Below, piece after piece: positions 1 through 9,480 of a stretch of DNA of 64,000 nucleotides. Positions within the stretch are counted from its first letter, which is position 1. The number at the start of each line of letters is the position of its first letter. The translations under genes were made by a program, and so were the position numbers. The notes under the pieces were generated by a model. That model saw only the letters and a program-made list of their open reading frames with translations, searched no databases and was not told the DNA's origin. This stretch comes from Pseudomonas sp. GD04091 (GTDB taxonomy: Bacteria > Pseudomonadota > Gammaproteobacteria > Pseudomonadales > Pseudomonadaceae): contig NZ_JAOEBG010000001.1 in NCBI RefSeq assembly GCF_029836165.1, forward strand, positions 434,001-498,000, given 5' to 3'.

Positions 1-1
1 A

Positions 2-796
2 GTCGCCGAAGGCGCGCTGATCACCAGCAATGAAATCAAGGGCCTGACCCTGCACGCCGGCCGTTTCACCGGGATGAACGCCCAGGCCCAGACCTACCGT
101 GACAGCCTGCACCTGACCGAGGCGGATGTCGTCGGCGGCACTTACGCCTTCACCGACAGCCTGTCCACCAGCCTGTACTACTCGAAGGTCGAGGACTACT
201 GGCGCAAGTACTACGCCAACGTCAACTGGGCGCTGCCGATCTCCGACAAGCAAGGCCTGGTGTTCGACTTCAACATCTATGACACCAAGAGCGACGGCGC
301 CGCCAAGGTCAAGGCGTTCGACGGCGACAAGCTGGACAACCGTGCCTTCAGCCTTTCGGCCGCCTACAACATCGGCGCCCACACCTTCACCCTGGCCTAC
401 CAGAAGGTCACCGGTGACGGCGACTACGCATACGGCGTGGACGGTGGCGGCACCGTGTTCCTGGCCAACTCCATCGCTCGTTCCGACTTCAACGCCGAAG
501 ACGAGAAGTCCTGGCAGGCGCGGTACGACCTGAACTTCGCCGAGTTCGGCATTCCGGGCCTGACCTTCATGACCCGCTACGCCCGCGGTAGCGACGCCAA
601 CGTCGCCGGCACCAACAACGGCAAGGAATGGGAACGCGACATCGACATCAAGTACGTGCTCCAGGAAGGCCCGGCCAAAGACCTGAGCTTCCGCGTGCGT
701 CAGGCCACCTACCGCTCCGCCGACGGCGTCTACTATGGCTCCCCGTCGCTGGACGAGCTGCGCCTGATCGTCGAGTACCCGCTGAGCATCCTGTAA
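2..796 (+). CDS. OprD-family outer membrane porin, C-terminal part
   Basis: The reading frame is open from the first bases of the window, so the N-terminus lies upstream. The visible part, about 264 residues, has alternating aromatic/hydrophobic and polar residues typical of porin beta strands. It ends in an OprD-like terminal strand (LRLIVEYPLSIL) and includes the loop-strand pattern around FMTRYARGSDAN. OprD-family porins are 18-stranded channels for amino acids, small peptides or aromatic acids. The substrate cannot be told from this fragment. A clear terminator follows within 50 bases, so it is the last gene of its transcript. Confidence 0.9.
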   Translation, partial: VAEGALITSNEIKGLTLHAGRFTGMNAQAQTYRDSLHLTEADVVGGTYAFTDSLSTSLYYSKVEDYWRKYYANVNWALPISDKQGLVFDFNIYDTKSDGAAKVKAFDGDKLDNRAFSLSAAYNIGAHTFTLAYQKVTGDGDYAYGVDGGGTVFLANSIARSDFNAEDEKSWQARYDLNFAEFGIPGLTFMTRYARGSDANVAGTNNGKEWERDIDIKYVLQEGPAKDLSFRVRQATYRSADGVYYGSPSLDELRLIVEYPLSIL

Positions 797-824
797 GCCT
801 GCGCTTGCATCGCCACGCGAATGA

Positions 825-852
825 GGAAGCCCGGCAAACGCCGGGCTTTTTC
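825..852 (+). terminator. intrinsic terminator after the porin gene
   Basis: A GC-rich inverted repeat (AGCCCGG / CCGGGCT with a 6-base loop) is followed by a run of five T. It lies between the porin stop and proS. Confidence 0.85.
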
Positions 853-953
853 TTGGCTGACAGAATCGCCTGCTTGCTGCATTCTGTACGCTTTCGTTTC
901 GCCCCCGTACAATGCGGGGTCATTTCACTTTCAGGCATTCGACACGGCTCCCC

Positions 954-2669
954 ATGCGCACCAGTCAATACTTGCTCGCCACCCAGAAAGAAACCCCGGC
1001 CGATGCAGTGGTCATCAGCCACCAGCTCATGCTGCGTGCCGGCATGATCCGCAAGCTGGCCTCTGGCCTCTACACCTGGCTGCCGATGGGCCTGCGGGTG
1101 ATGCGCAAGGTCGAGGCCGTGGTCCGCGAGGAAATGAACGCCGCTGGCGCGCTCGAAGTATTGATGCCGAGCATCCAACCCGCCGAACTGTGGCAGGAGT
1201 CCGGTCGCTGGGAGCAGTACGGCCCTGAACTGCTGCGCCTGAAGGACCGCCATCAGCGCGATTTCTGCGTCGGTCCGACCCACGAGGAAGTGATCACCGA
1301 CCTGGCCCGCAACGAGCTGTCCAGCTACAAGCAGCTGCCACTGAACATGTACCAGATCCAGACCAAGTTCCGTGACGAGATCCGTCCGCGCTTCGGCCTG
1401 ATGCGCGGCCGCGAATTCATCATGAAGGACGCCTACTCCTTCCATGCCGACCAGGCTTCCCTGCAGGAAACCTACGATCGCATGCACCTGGCGTACTCCA
1501 ACATCTTCACCCGCCTGGGCCTGGACTTCCGTCCGGTGCAGGCCGACACCGGCTCGATCGGTGGCAGCTACTCCCACGAGTTCCACGTGCTCGCCTCCTC
1601 GGGCGAGGACGACGTGATCTTCAGCGACTCCTCCGACTACGCCGCCAATATCGAGAAGGCCGAGGCCATCCCACGTGAAACCGTGCGCCCGGCTCCGACC
1701 GAGGAGCTGCGCCTGGTCGACACGCCGGATGCCAAGACCATCGCCCAGCTGGTGGAAAACTACGGCCTGGCGATCGAGAAGACCGTCAAGACCCTGATCG
1801 TGCACGGCGCCGAAGAAGGCAAGCTGGTCGCGCTGATCGTCCGTGGCGACCACGAGCTCAACGAAATCAAGGCCGCCAAGCTGGAGCAGGTCGCCGACCC
1901 GCTGGTCATGGCTTCCGACGCCGAGCTGCGCGCCGCCATTGGTGCCGGCGCCGGCTCCCTCGGCCCGCTGAACCTGCCGCTGGAATGCGTCATCGATCGC
2001 TCGGTCGCCTTGATGAGCGACTTCGGCATCGGCGCCAACATCGACGACAAGCACTACTTCGGCGTCAACTGGGAGCGCGACCTGCCGGTTGCGCAAGTCG
2101 CCGACCTGCGCAACGTGGTCGAGGGCGACCCAAGCCCGGACGGCCAAGGCACCCTGGTGATCAAGCGCGGCATCGAAGTCGGCCATATCTTCCAGCTCGG
2201 CACCAAGTACAGCGAAGCGCTCAAGTGCCAGGTGCTGGGCGAGAACGGCAAGCCGGTGGTGCTGTCCATGGGCTGCTACGGCATCGGCGTGTCCCGCGTG
2301 GTCGCCGCCGCCATCGAGCAGAACCATGACGACAAAGGCATCATCTGGAACGACGCCCTGGCTCCGTTCCAGATCGCCCTGGTACCGCTGCGCTACGAAA
2401 CCGACGTGGTCCGCGAGGCGACCGACAAGCTGTACGCCGAACTGACCGCCGCCGGCTACGAGGTGCTGCTGGACGACCGCGACAAGAAGACCAGCCCCGG
2501 CATCAAGTTCGCCGACATGGAGCTGATCGGCATCCCGCACCGCATCGTCGTCAGTGACCGCGGCCTTGCCGAAGGCAACCTGGAGTACAAGCACCGTACC
2601 GAGGCGGACGCCCAGGCACTGCCGCTCGATGAAGTGCTGACCTTCCTGCAGGCCCGTATCCGCCGCTGA
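954..2669 (+). CDS. proS: prolyl-tRNA synthetase
   Basis: Class II aminoacyl-tRNA synthetase that charges tRNA-Pro in the cytoplasm; 571 residues, the normal bacterial-type length. The start was set at the ATG giving [15 protein letters not shown], which matches the family N-terminus; a longer in-frame start 42 bases upstream adds unrelated residues. Motif 2 ([17 protein letters not shown], about residues 139-155) and motif 3 ([10 protein letters not shown], about 442-451) are visible. Between them lies the YbaK-like editing insertion (roughly 220-400) that removes mischarged alanine. The C-terminal anticodon-binding domain is intact. Confidence 0.98.
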   Translation: MRTSQYLLATQKETPADAVVISHQLMLRAGMIRKLASGLYTWLPMGLRVMRKVEAVVREEMNAAGALEVLMPSIQPAELWQESGRWEQYGPELLRLKDRHQRDFCVGPTHEEVITDLARNELSSYKQLPLNMYQIQTKFRDEIRPRFGLMRGREFIMKDAYSFHADQASLQETYDRMHLAYSNIFTRLGLDFRPVQADTGSIGGSYSHEFHVLASSGEDDVIFSDSSDYAANIEKAEAIPRETVRPAPTEELRLVDTPDAKTIAQLVENYGLAIEKTVKTLIVHGAEEGKLVALIVRGDHELNEIKAAKLEQVADPLVMASDAELRAAIGAGAGSLGPLNLPLECVIDRSVALMSDFGIGANIDDKHYFGVNWERDLPVAQVADLRNVVEGDPSPDGQGTLVIKRGIEVGHIFQLGTKYSEALKCQVLGENGKPVVLSMGCYGIGVSRVVAAAIEQNHDDKGIIWNDALAPFQIALVPLRYETDVVREATDKLYAELTAAGYEVLLDDRDKKTSPGIKFADMELIGIPHRIVVSDRGLAEGNLEYKHRTEADAQALPLDEVLTFLQARIRR

Positions 2670-2689
2670 TAACCGTTGCGCGAGTGATC

Positions 2690-3643
2690 ATGTCCAAGCG
2701 AAGTACCTACACCCTGGGGGGCGCCGCACTGTGCGGCGCCCTGCTGCTCAGCGGTTGCGCCAACCAGATGTCCCAGCGCAGCGACCACGAGGAGCGCGTC
2801 GAGCGCAAGCTGCTCGAGCACAGTCTGCAGATCGATGTCGGCGAGCCCAAGGTGATGGAGCTTCCGCAACGGCGCGTGCGCATTCACGAACTCAAGCGCT
2901 TCGAAGTCACCGAATTCGAAGTGACACGCCGTTACGACCGCTACACCCCCTATCAGCCCTGGCGGGAAATCTACGAGATCCCCCTGGGCGCGGTGGCCGT
3001 GGTCGCAGGTGTCGGCGCCAATGTGGTCAATGTGTTCGCGCTGGGCAACCTGCCGGACAGCATGACCCATGACTGGCTCAGCTATGGCGTGGCCGGCATC
3101 AACCCGTTCATGAACGTGCAGTCCAATGGTCGCGCGCAGCAGAACCTGGCCGGCATCAGCGAAGTCGAGAAGGGCAAGCGCGAGGAGTCCATCAGCCTGC
3201 CCTGGAACGAGCGTCTGGTGGAGGTCAAGGCCGGCAAGATGAGCCACGAGCTGACCACCGACAAGCATGGCGTGCTGCGCCTCAACCTGCTGGACAGCCC
3301 GTTCTCCGAGCAGAACCTCAACCATATCGGCACCTTGCACCTGCACGTGGTCGATGAGGACAACGGTGTGCGCGGCGACGCCAGCCTGCTGGTCAGTGGC
3401 AACTTGCGCAGCAAGCTGCTGGAAGCCCATGAGCTGATTTTCGATGACCTGGAGGACGACGATGTCGGCCAATGGGTGCATCGGGTCAAACGCCTGTCGG
3501 AGCTTGGCCTGGAAGAGGAAGCCAGCGAACTGGAGCAGAGCCTGATCGAGCTGACCCGCAACGATCCGGAGCTGCAACAGGAGTTCGTGCAAAGCCTGAC
3601 CAAGGCAACCGGGCGACTGGTCGCCGACCCGGGCGCACAGTAA
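2690..3643 (+). CDS. predicted lipoprotein of unknown function
   Basis: The protein has 317 residues. The N-terminus has a short basic region, a hydrophobic stretch and a lipobox (LLSGC, Cys about residue 24), so it should be lipidated and exported. The remainder is charged. A short Gly/Ala-Val hydrophobic patch (residues about 100-115, VAVVAGVGANVVNV) may touch the membrane. No enzyme motif was recognised. It starts 20 bases after proS and may share its transcript. ATG 2690 was preferred over GTG 2684 because it directly precedes the basic signal-peptide residues (SKR). Confidence 0.75.
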   Translation: MSKRSTYTLGGAALCGALLLSGCANQMSQRSDHEERVERKLLEHSLQIDVGEPKVMELPQRRVRIHELKRFEVTEFEVTRRYDRYTPYQPWREIYEIPLGAVAVVAGVGANVVNVFALGNLPDSMTHDWLSYGVAGINPFMNVQSNGRAQQNLAGISEVEKGKREESISLPWNERLVEVKAGKMSHELTTDKHGVLRLNLLDSPFSEQNLNHIGTLHLHVVDEDNGVRGDASLLVSGNLRSKLLEAHELIFDDLEDDDVGQWVHRVKRLSELGLEEEASELEQSLIELTRNDPELQQEFVQSLTKATGRLVADPGAQ

Positions 3644-3647
3644 GACG

Positions 3648-3676
3648 AAAAAGGGGCCGTTTTTGCGGCCCCTCTT
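3648..3676. terminator. bidirectional intrinsic terminator between lipoprotein gene and dinB
   Basis: An 8-bp perfect stem (AGGGGCCG / CGGCCCCT) has a T-rich loop. On the minus strand it is followed by five T, so it ends dinB transcripts well. On the plus strand the T tract is weak. Confidence 0.8.
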
Positions 3677-3684
3677 CTATACAT

Positions 3685-4749
3685 CTATTTGTCCGCGAAC
3701 AACTCCAGCTGCTCATGCGCCCCACGCAGATCACGCAGCCGTACGCCAACCCCCAGCAATCGCACCGGCTTGCCTCCCCGCGCAAACGCCTGGCTCAGCA
3801 ATTGACGGTAGCTCTCCAGGTCCCGCCCCGCGCCTGCCTGCTCCATCGTGGTCTGGCTGAAATCATGGAACTTGACCTTGACGAAGGGTTTGTCGGGCCG
3901 ATAGCTGCTGTCCATCCGCGCGATCCGCTCGTTCAGGGTGGCCAGAAGGCCTGGTAATTTTTCCAGGCAGCTGGGCAGGTCCGGCAAGTCCTGATCGTAG
4001 GTGTTTTCCACACTGACCGATTGCCGACGGCTGTCATTGTGCACCGCGCGCTCGTCGATGCCTCGCGACAGCCCCCACAAGCGCTCGCCAAAACTGCCGA
4101 ATTCGCGGACCAGCGCCAGGCGCGACCAATCGCGCAGTGAAAGGCAGGTATCGATCCCCAACCGTGAAAGCTTGTCTGCGGTGACCTTGCCGACCCCATG
4201 CAGGCGCGCCACCGGCAAGGCCGCGACAAACGCTTCAACCTGATCCGGCGTGATGACGAACAGGCCATTGGGCTTGCGCCAGTCGCTGGCGATCTTGGCC
4301 AGGAACTTGTTCGGTGCCACCCCCGCAGAAACGGTGATATGCAACTGCTGGGCAACCCGACGGCGAATATCCTCGGCAATTCGCGTGGCGCTGCCGGAGA
4401 ACCACTGACTGTCGCTGACATCCAGGTAGGCCTCGTCCAATGACAGCGGTTCGATCAGCTCGGTGTAATCGCGAAAGATCCCGTGAATCTCCCGGGACGC
4501 TTCGCGGTAGGCCTCGAAGCGTGGCTTGACGATCTCCAGGTCCGGACACAGCTTCAGCGCATGCCCGGACGACATGGCCGAACGCACGCCGTAGGCACGC
4601 GCCTCATAATTGCAGGTGGCAATGACTCCACGCTGACCCGGCTGCCCGCCGACCGCCATCGGGCGCCCGACCAGGCGCGGGTCGTCACGCATTTCGATGG
4701 CAGCGTAGAAACAGTCACAGTCGATGTGAATAATCTTGCGCAGAGACAT
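3685..4749 (-). CDS. dinB: DNA polymerase IV (Y-family translesion polymerase)
   Basis: Error-prone polymerase that bypasses minor-groove lesions; 354 residues, full length. The catalytic acidic residues are visible: Asp10 in HIDCDCFYAAIE, and Asp105-Glu106 in SLDEAYLD. The steric-gate and finger regions and a little-finger domain follow. The C-terminus ends in QLELF, a canonical sliding-clamp binding motif. It is usually SOS-induced. I saw no clear CTG-N10-CAG site in the 200 bases upstream, so SOS control is not shown here. Confidence 0.97.
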   Translation of the reverse strand: MSLRKIIHIDCDCFYAAIEMRDDPRLVGRPMAVGGQPGQRGVIATCNYEARAYGVRSAMSSGHALKLCPDLEIVKPRFEAYREASREIHGIFRDYTELIEPLSLDEAYLDVSDSQWFSGSATRIAEDIRRRVAQQLHITVSAGVAPNKFLAKIASDWRKPNGLFVITPDQVEAFVAALPVARLHGVGKVTADKLSRLGIDTCLSLRDWSRLALVREFGSFGERLWGLSRGIDERAVHNDSRRQSVSVENTYDQDLPDLPSCLEKLPGLLATLNERIARMDSSYRPDKPFVKVKFHDFSQTTMEQAGAGRDLESYRQLLSQAFARGGKPVRLLGVGVRLRDLRGAHEQLELFADK

Positions 4750-4913
4750 GGACGACAGCCACTACTGTAAATTCATACAGATATTACTCCATGCCTCCCG
4801 CCACACGACAGCCCAGCTACGACAATCGGCCTACAACCCCCGCCGTACCTGACCTGCGAGGCGATTCAGCCAGCTAAGGGTTTGAACGAAAAAGGTTTTT
4901 TTTGAATTTCTGC

Positions 4914-4941
4914 TTGACACCAGGAAGGATTTCCGTAGAAT
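4914..4941 (+). promoter_or_regulatory. sigma-70 promoter of the first initiator-tRNA gene
   Basis: TTGACA (4914-4919) and TAGAAT (4936-4941) are separated by 16 bases. The expected start is just before the tRNA at 4955. An A/T-rich stretch lies upstream of the -35 box, like an UP element. Confidence 0.75.
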
Positions 4942-4954
4942 TCGATCTCACAGG

Positions 4955-5031
<77 letters not shown>

Positions 5032-5039
5032 GATTAAAG

Positions 5040-5072
5040 AAAAGGCCACTGTTTCGACAGTGGCCTTTTTTA
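5040..5072 (+). terminator. intrinsic terminator after tRNA-fMet copy 1
   Basis: Stem AAGGCCACTG / CAGTGGCCTT with a 6-base loop and a following T run. It separates the two tRNA transcripts. Confidence 0.9.
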
Positions 5073-5124
5073 TTGCCTGAAATTTGCTTCATGAAAAAAA
5101 TAGCGAAAAATCAAAGATTAACGC

Positions 5125-5152
5125 TTGACACCCCGCCGCATATCCGTAGAAT
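5125..5152 (+). promoter_or_regulatory. sigma-70 promoter of the second initiator-tRNA gene
   Basis: TTGACA (5125-5130), a 16-base spacer and TAGAAT (5147-5152). The -35, -10 and spacer length match the copy-1 promoter, so each tRNA gene has its own unit. Confidence 0.75.
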
Positions 5153-5164
5153 GCGCACCACTGA

Positions 5165-5241
<77 letters not shown>

Positions 5242-5256
5242 TATTCGTCAGGACAG

Positions 5257-5290
5257 GCCCCGCTTATCGAAAGATAACGCGGGGCTTGTT
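5257..5290 (+). terminator. intrinsic terminator after tRNA-fMet copy 2
   Basis: GCCCCGCTTATC and GATAACGCGGGGC form a long stem with a GAAA tetraloop and one bulged base, followed by TTGTT. The next 220 bases before the MprF-like gene show no RNA gene or conserved ORF. Confidence 0.8.
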
Positions 5291-5510
5291 GCATTCTGCC
5301 CCCTCGCTTTCCTCATGCCAGATGGTGATTCACCGTTTGCCCGCATGCCTGCCTGCAGCGCTCATCCACCAAGGCCGGATGAACTATCTTTAACTATCCT
5401 GAAACAGATAAACCATCTGGCCCGGAGTAATATCTGGACACGTTTTTCCAAAGGGATTTTCACTTGGCCGTAGCCCGCTCCTGCCTCGCGCTGATTGCAC
5501 GAGGCACCCC

Positions 5511-8153
5511 ATGACCACCCCCACTCCCGAAACCCAGGCACCGCTGACCGCGGCCTTGCCTGCGGCAGCACAACGCCTGCCCTGGCTGGAACGCCTGAGC
5601 AAGTACCGCCAGCCACTCGGCCTGGCGCTGACCCTGCTGCTGTTCGCCATGGGCTTGATCGCCTGCCGGCACCTGTTGAGCGAGCTGGACATCTATGCAC
5701 TGCACGATGCCATGCTCAGTGTCCCGCCTCATGCACTGCTTGGCGCGCTGCTGGCCACCGTGGTCGGGTTCGTGATCCTGCTTGGCTACGAATGGTCGGC
5801 CAGCCGCTACGCCGCCGTTGAGCTCCCGCCGCGCACCCTGGTGCTGGGCGGTTTCAGTGCTTTCGCCATCGGCAACGCCATCGGCCTGTCGATGCTCTCG
5901 GGCGGTTCCGTACGCTATCGCCTGTATGCCCGCCAGGGGCTGGGGGCCGCGGAAGTGGCGCGCATGACGGTGTTCGCCAGCCTTTCACTGGGTTGCGCGC
6001 TGCCTCCGCTGGCGGCGATCGCCACGTTGAGCGACCTGCCGGCAGCCGCCACCGCGCTGCGCCTGCCCGCCCCGCTGCTGGGCGCAATCGCGGTGGCGGT
6101 ACTGGTCGCGGCGCTGGCCCTGGTGCTTGGCCTTTACCGTCGTCGCTTGCCGGAACAACCATTGCCAGACAACCTGCTGGTGCAGTTCGGGCGCCGCACC
6201 CTGCGCCTGCCCGGTGCCCGCCTGACCGCCCTGCAACTGCTGATCACCGCGCTTGATGTTGCCGCCGCCGCGACCGTGCTCTATCTGCTGCTGCCGCAAG
6301 CACCGCCTTTCGGCGCTTTCGTACTCGTCTACCTGCTGGCCCTGGCCGCCGGCGTGCTCAGCCACGTGCCAGGCGGCGTGGGCGTGTTCGAGGCCATCCT
6401 GCTGGCCGCCTTCGCCAACCAACTGGGCGCGGCACCGTTGGCCGCCGCGCTGCTGCTGTACCGCCTGATCTATGTAGTGCTGCCTTTGCTGGTGGCCTGC
6501 GTGCTGCTGCTCGCCAACGAGGCCCGGCGCCTGCTGTTCGCCCAGCAAGCCATCCGCGCCGCCTCGGGCCTGGCGGCACCGGTGCTGGCGATCCTGGTGT
6601 TCCTGTCTGGCGTGGTGCTGCTGTTCTCCGGCGCCACCCCCGAGATCGATAGCCGCCTGGAGCACATGGGCTTCCTGATTCCTCATCGTCTGATCGATGC
6701 GTCGCACTTCGGCGCCAGCCTGATCGGCGTGCTCTGCCTGCTGCTCGCCCAAGGCCTGCGTCGACGCCTGTCGGCCGCCTGGCTGCTGACCACGGTACTG
6801 CTGCTGGTCGGCGCCGTGCTGTCGCTGCTGAAGGGCTTCGACTGGGAAGAAGCCACGCTGATGTGCTTCACCGCCGCCTTGCTCGCCCTGTTCCGTCGTT
6901 CGTTCTACCGCCCCAGCCGCTTGCTGGAGCTGCCCTTCTCGCCGGTTTACCTGGTAGCCAGCGCCTGCGTGGTCGGCGCCTCGGTGTGGTTGCTGCTGTT
7001 CGCCTACCAGGACGTGCCTTACACCCACAAGCTGTGGTGGCAGTTCACCCTGGATGCCGACGCCCCGCGCGGCCTGCGTGCTGCGCTGGGCAGCGCCGTG
7101 CTGCTGGTCGTCGTCGCCCTGACCTGGCTGCTGCGTACTGCCCGCCCAGTAATCCACCTGCCCAACGCCGAAGAGCTGCAGCGCGCCAACCAGATCCTGC
7201 TGGCCTCGGATCAGCCCGACGGTGGCCTGGCCCTGACCGGTGACAAGGCGCTGCTGTTCCACCCCAACGACAACGCCTTCCTGATGTACGCCCGTCGTGG
7301 CCGGAGCCTGGTGGCCCTGTACGACCCGATCGGCCCGGCCCAGGAGCGCGCCGAAATGATCTGGCAGTTCCGCGACCTGTGCGACCTGCATCACGCCCGC
7401 CCGGTGTTCTACCAGGTGCGCGCGGAGAACCTGCCGTTCTACATGGACATCGGCCTGACCGCGATCAAGCTGGGCGAAGAGGCCCGGGTCGACCTGCGCC
7501 AGTTCGACATCGAGGCCAAGGGCAAGGAGATGAAGGACCTGCGCTACACCTGGAATCGGGGTGGCCGCGACGGCCTGACGCTGGAAATCCACGAACCCGG
7601 CCACGCCCCCTTGGCGGAGCTCAAGGAAATCTCCGACGCCTGGCTCACCGGCAAGAACGTACGCGAGAAAGGCTTTTCCCTTGGCCGCTTCAGCCCCGAA
7701 TACCTGCGGCACTTTCGCATCGCGCTGATCCGTTTCCAGGGACGCCCGGTGGCCTTCGCCAACCTGCTGGAAACCCACAGCAACGAACTGGCCAGCCTCG
7801 ACCTGATGCGCGCCCACCCCGAGGCGCCGAAGCTGACCATGGAATTCATGATGATCGGCCTGATCCTTCACTATAAGAGCCACGACTATGGCCGCTTCAG
7901 CCTGGGCATGGTGCCCCTTTCCGGCCTGCAACCGCGCCGTGGTGCGCCCTTGACCCAGCGCCTGGGCTCGATGGTGTTCCAGCGTGGCGAGCAGCTCTAC
8001 AACTTCCAGGGCCTGCGGCGCTTCAAGGACAAGTTCCAGCCGGACTGGGAACCCCGTTACATGGCTGTGCCGGCCGGGCTCGACCCGCTGGTGGCACTGG
8101 CTGACACTGCCGCCCTGATCGCTGGCGGCCTGACTGGATTGGTGAAACGTTGA
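5511..8153 (+). CDS. mprF: bifunctional aminoacyl-phosphatidylglycerol synthase/flippase (MprF family)
   Basis: An 880-residue inner-membrane protein. The first half (residues about 30-540) has more than ten hydrophobic segments of the LPG-flippase type. The C-terminal third (about 550-870) is the soluble GNAT-like synthase domain that transfers an amino acid from charged tRNA to phosphatidylglycerol. The modified lipid lowers surface charge and gives tolerance to cationic peptides and acid. In P. aeruginosa the MprF homologue makes alanyl-PG, and the same substrate is plausible here but is inferred. Its TGA overlaps the ATG of the next gene (8153), so the two are translationally coupled. Confidence 0.93.
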   Translation: MTTPTPETQAPLTAALPAAAQRLPWLERLSKYRQPLGLALTLLLFAMGLIACRHLLSELDIYALHDAMLSVPPHALLGALLATVVGFVILLGYEWSASRYAAVELPPRTLVLGGFSAFAIGNAIGLSMLSGGSVRYRLYARQGLGAAEVARMTVFASLSLGCALPPLAAIATLSDLPAAATALRLPAPLLGAIAVAVLVAALALVLGLYRRRLPEQPLPDNLLVQFGRRTLRLPGARLTALQLLITALDVAAAATVLYLLLPQAPPFGAFVLVYLLALAAGVLSHVPGGVGVFEAILLAAFANQLGAAPLAAALLLYRLIYVVLPLLVACVLLLANEARRLLFAQQAIRAASGLAAPVLAILVFLSGVVLLFSGATPEIDSRLEHMGFLIPHRLIDASHFGASLIGVLCLLLAQGLRRRLSAAWLLTTVLLLVGAVLSLLKGFDWEEATLMCFTAALLALFRRSFYRPSRLLELPFSPVYLVASACVVGASVWLLLFAYQDVPYTHKLWWQFTLDADAPRGLRAALGSAVLLVVVALTWLLRTARPVIHLPNAEELQRANQILLASDQPDGGLALTGDKALLFHPNDNAFLMYARRGRSLVALYDPIGPAQERAEMIWQFRDLCDLHHARPVFYQVRAENLPFYMDIGLTAIKLGEEARVDLRQFDIEAKGKEMKDLRYTWNRGGRDGLTLEIHEPGHAPLAELKEISDAWLTGKNVREKGFSLGRFSPEYLRHFRIALIRFQGRPVAFANLLETHSNELASLDLMRAHPEAPKLTMEFMMIGLILHYKSHDYGRFSLGMVPLSGLQPRRGAPLTQRLGSMVFQRGEQLYNFQGLRRFKDKFQPDWEPRYMAVPAGLDPLVALADTAALIAGGLTGLVKR

Positions 8154-9445
8154 TGATCCGACGCTACTGGCTGTACGTACTGATTCCCCTGCTGCTGGCC
8201 GCGCTGGCCGCAGGCACGGCCTTCTGGCTGTGGACCCGCCCGGCGCCCGAGGCGCGCCTTGAGCACCTGACCCTGAGCGATGGCAGCCACCTGACCCGCG
8301 CCACTCCCGGCGTGCACGCCAAGTCCCGGGTGGCCATCGGCGTACCGCAGGATCAGGCCCTGACCGACAAGCAGCTGCTCGACCTGAGCCAGGCCGGCGA
8401 GGCCCAGCTGGTGCAGGTCATCCTGCCGCCCGCCGATTGCGCCAAGCAGCAAGCGGCGATGGACCAGGCCCTGACCCAGCTGGCCGACAAGCCGAGCCTG
8501 GTCGCCGGCATTGGCCCTGGCGCCAGCCAGGCCTGGCGCTGGCTGGCCAGCCAGGACAACGACAAGGCCCGCGCCATCTCGGTGGACTTCACCCTGGAGC
8601 AACCAGGCTGCCAGGCCGCCCTGCCCAAGTCCGCCGCCCATGGCCACTGGAACGTCGCCTGGAACGACAACCCGGATGACGCCAGCGCCGCCTTCGTGCG
8701 CGACCAGGCCAACGCCGAGACCAGCATCGCCGACTACGACATTCACCTGCCCCAGGTGCTCAAGGCTCAGCTGACCCAGGCCCTGGTCGGCCAGGACGGC
8801 AATGCCCTGGCCATTCCGGTGGTGGAAGTCCCGGCCGGCCAGACCACCGACACCGTGACCCTGTTCCTGTCCGGCGACGGCGGCTGGCGCGACCTGGACC
8901 GCGACGTCGCCGGCGAGATGGCCAAGCTCGGCTACCCGGTGGTCGGCATCGACACCCTGCGCTACTACTGGCAGCACAAGACCCCGGAACAGAGCGCCGC
9001 CGACCTGTCCGAACTGATGCAGCACTATCGCCAGAAATGGGGCACCAAGCGCTTCGTGCTGACCGGCTACTCGTTTGGCGCCGATGTGCTACCCGCCATC
9101 TACAACCGTCTGCCCGCGCAAGACCAGACGCGTATCGACGCAGTGATCCTGCTGGCGTTCGCTCGCAGCGGCAGCTTCGAGATCGAGGTTGAAGGCTGGC
9201 TGGGCAAGGAGGGCCAGGAGGCCCCGACCGGGCCGGAAATGGCCAGGCTGCCAGCGGCCAAGGTGGTGTGCATCTATGGCGTGGAAGAGACCGACGAAAG
9301 CGGCTGCACCGACAAGACCGCGGTGGGCGAGCGCATGAAGCTGCCGGGCGGTCATCACTTCGATGAAAACTACCCGGCCCTGGCCAAGCGCCTGATCGGC
9401 GAGATCGAGACCCGCCAGGGAAAGGCCAACGTCGCTGAAAAATGA
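8153..9445 (+). CDS. VirJ/AcvB-family hydrolase, probable aminoacyl-PG hydrolase
   Basis: The protein has 430 residues with one N-terminal signal/anchor segment (about residues 7-28), so the enzyme domain should be periplasmic. The C-terminal half is an alpha/beta hydrolase: an oxyanion-type LSGDGGW and a nucleophile elbow GYSFG are visible, and a possible catalytic His lies near LPGGHHF. AcvB/VirJ proteins hydrolyse lysyl- or alanyl-PG; the P. aeruginosa gene beside the alanyl-PG synthase is such a hydrolase. ATG 8153 was chosen over TTG 8150; it overlaps the mprF stop. Together the two genes can add and remove the amino acid. Confidence 0.85.
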   Translation: MIRRYWLYVLIPLLLAALAAGTAFWLWTRPAPEARLEHLTLSDGSHLTRATPGVHAKSRVAIGVPQDQALTDKQLLDLSQAGEAQLVQVILPPADCAKQQAAMDQALTQLADKPSLVAGIGPGASQAWRWLASQDNDKARAISVDFTLEQPGCQAALPKSAAHGHWNVAWNDNPDDASAAFVRDQANAETSIADYDIHLPQVLKAQLTQALVGQDGNALAIPVVEVPAGQTTDTVTLFLSGDGGWRDLDRDVAGEMAKLGYPVVGIDTLRYYWQHKTPEQSAADLSELMQHYRQKWGTKRFVLTGYSFGADVLPAIYNRLPAQDQTRIDAVILLAFARSGSFEIEVEGWLGKEGQEAPTGPEMARLPAAKVVCIYGVEETDESGCTDKTAVGERMKLPGGHHFDENYPALAKRLIGEIETRQGKANVAEK

Positions 9446-9449
9446 TGTG

Positions 9450-9476
9450 AAAGGGGCCGCTTCGCGGCCCTTTGCC
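9450..9476. terminator. bidirectional terminator between the VirJ-like gene and kup
   Basis: Stem GGGCCGC / GCGGCCC with a TTC loop, flanked by AAA and TTT, between two convergent genes. Confidence 0.8.
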
Positions 9477-9480
9477 CGGT

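Noticed and set aside
648..2594. A 648-codon minus-strand frame opposite proS
   Set aside because: Antisense shadow of proS; low-complexity Ala/Val/Gln/His composition and no ribosome site. Similar shadows lie opposite mprF (5985-7931), kup (9472-11418), rimO (11621-13015) and the sheath gene (31031-32647).
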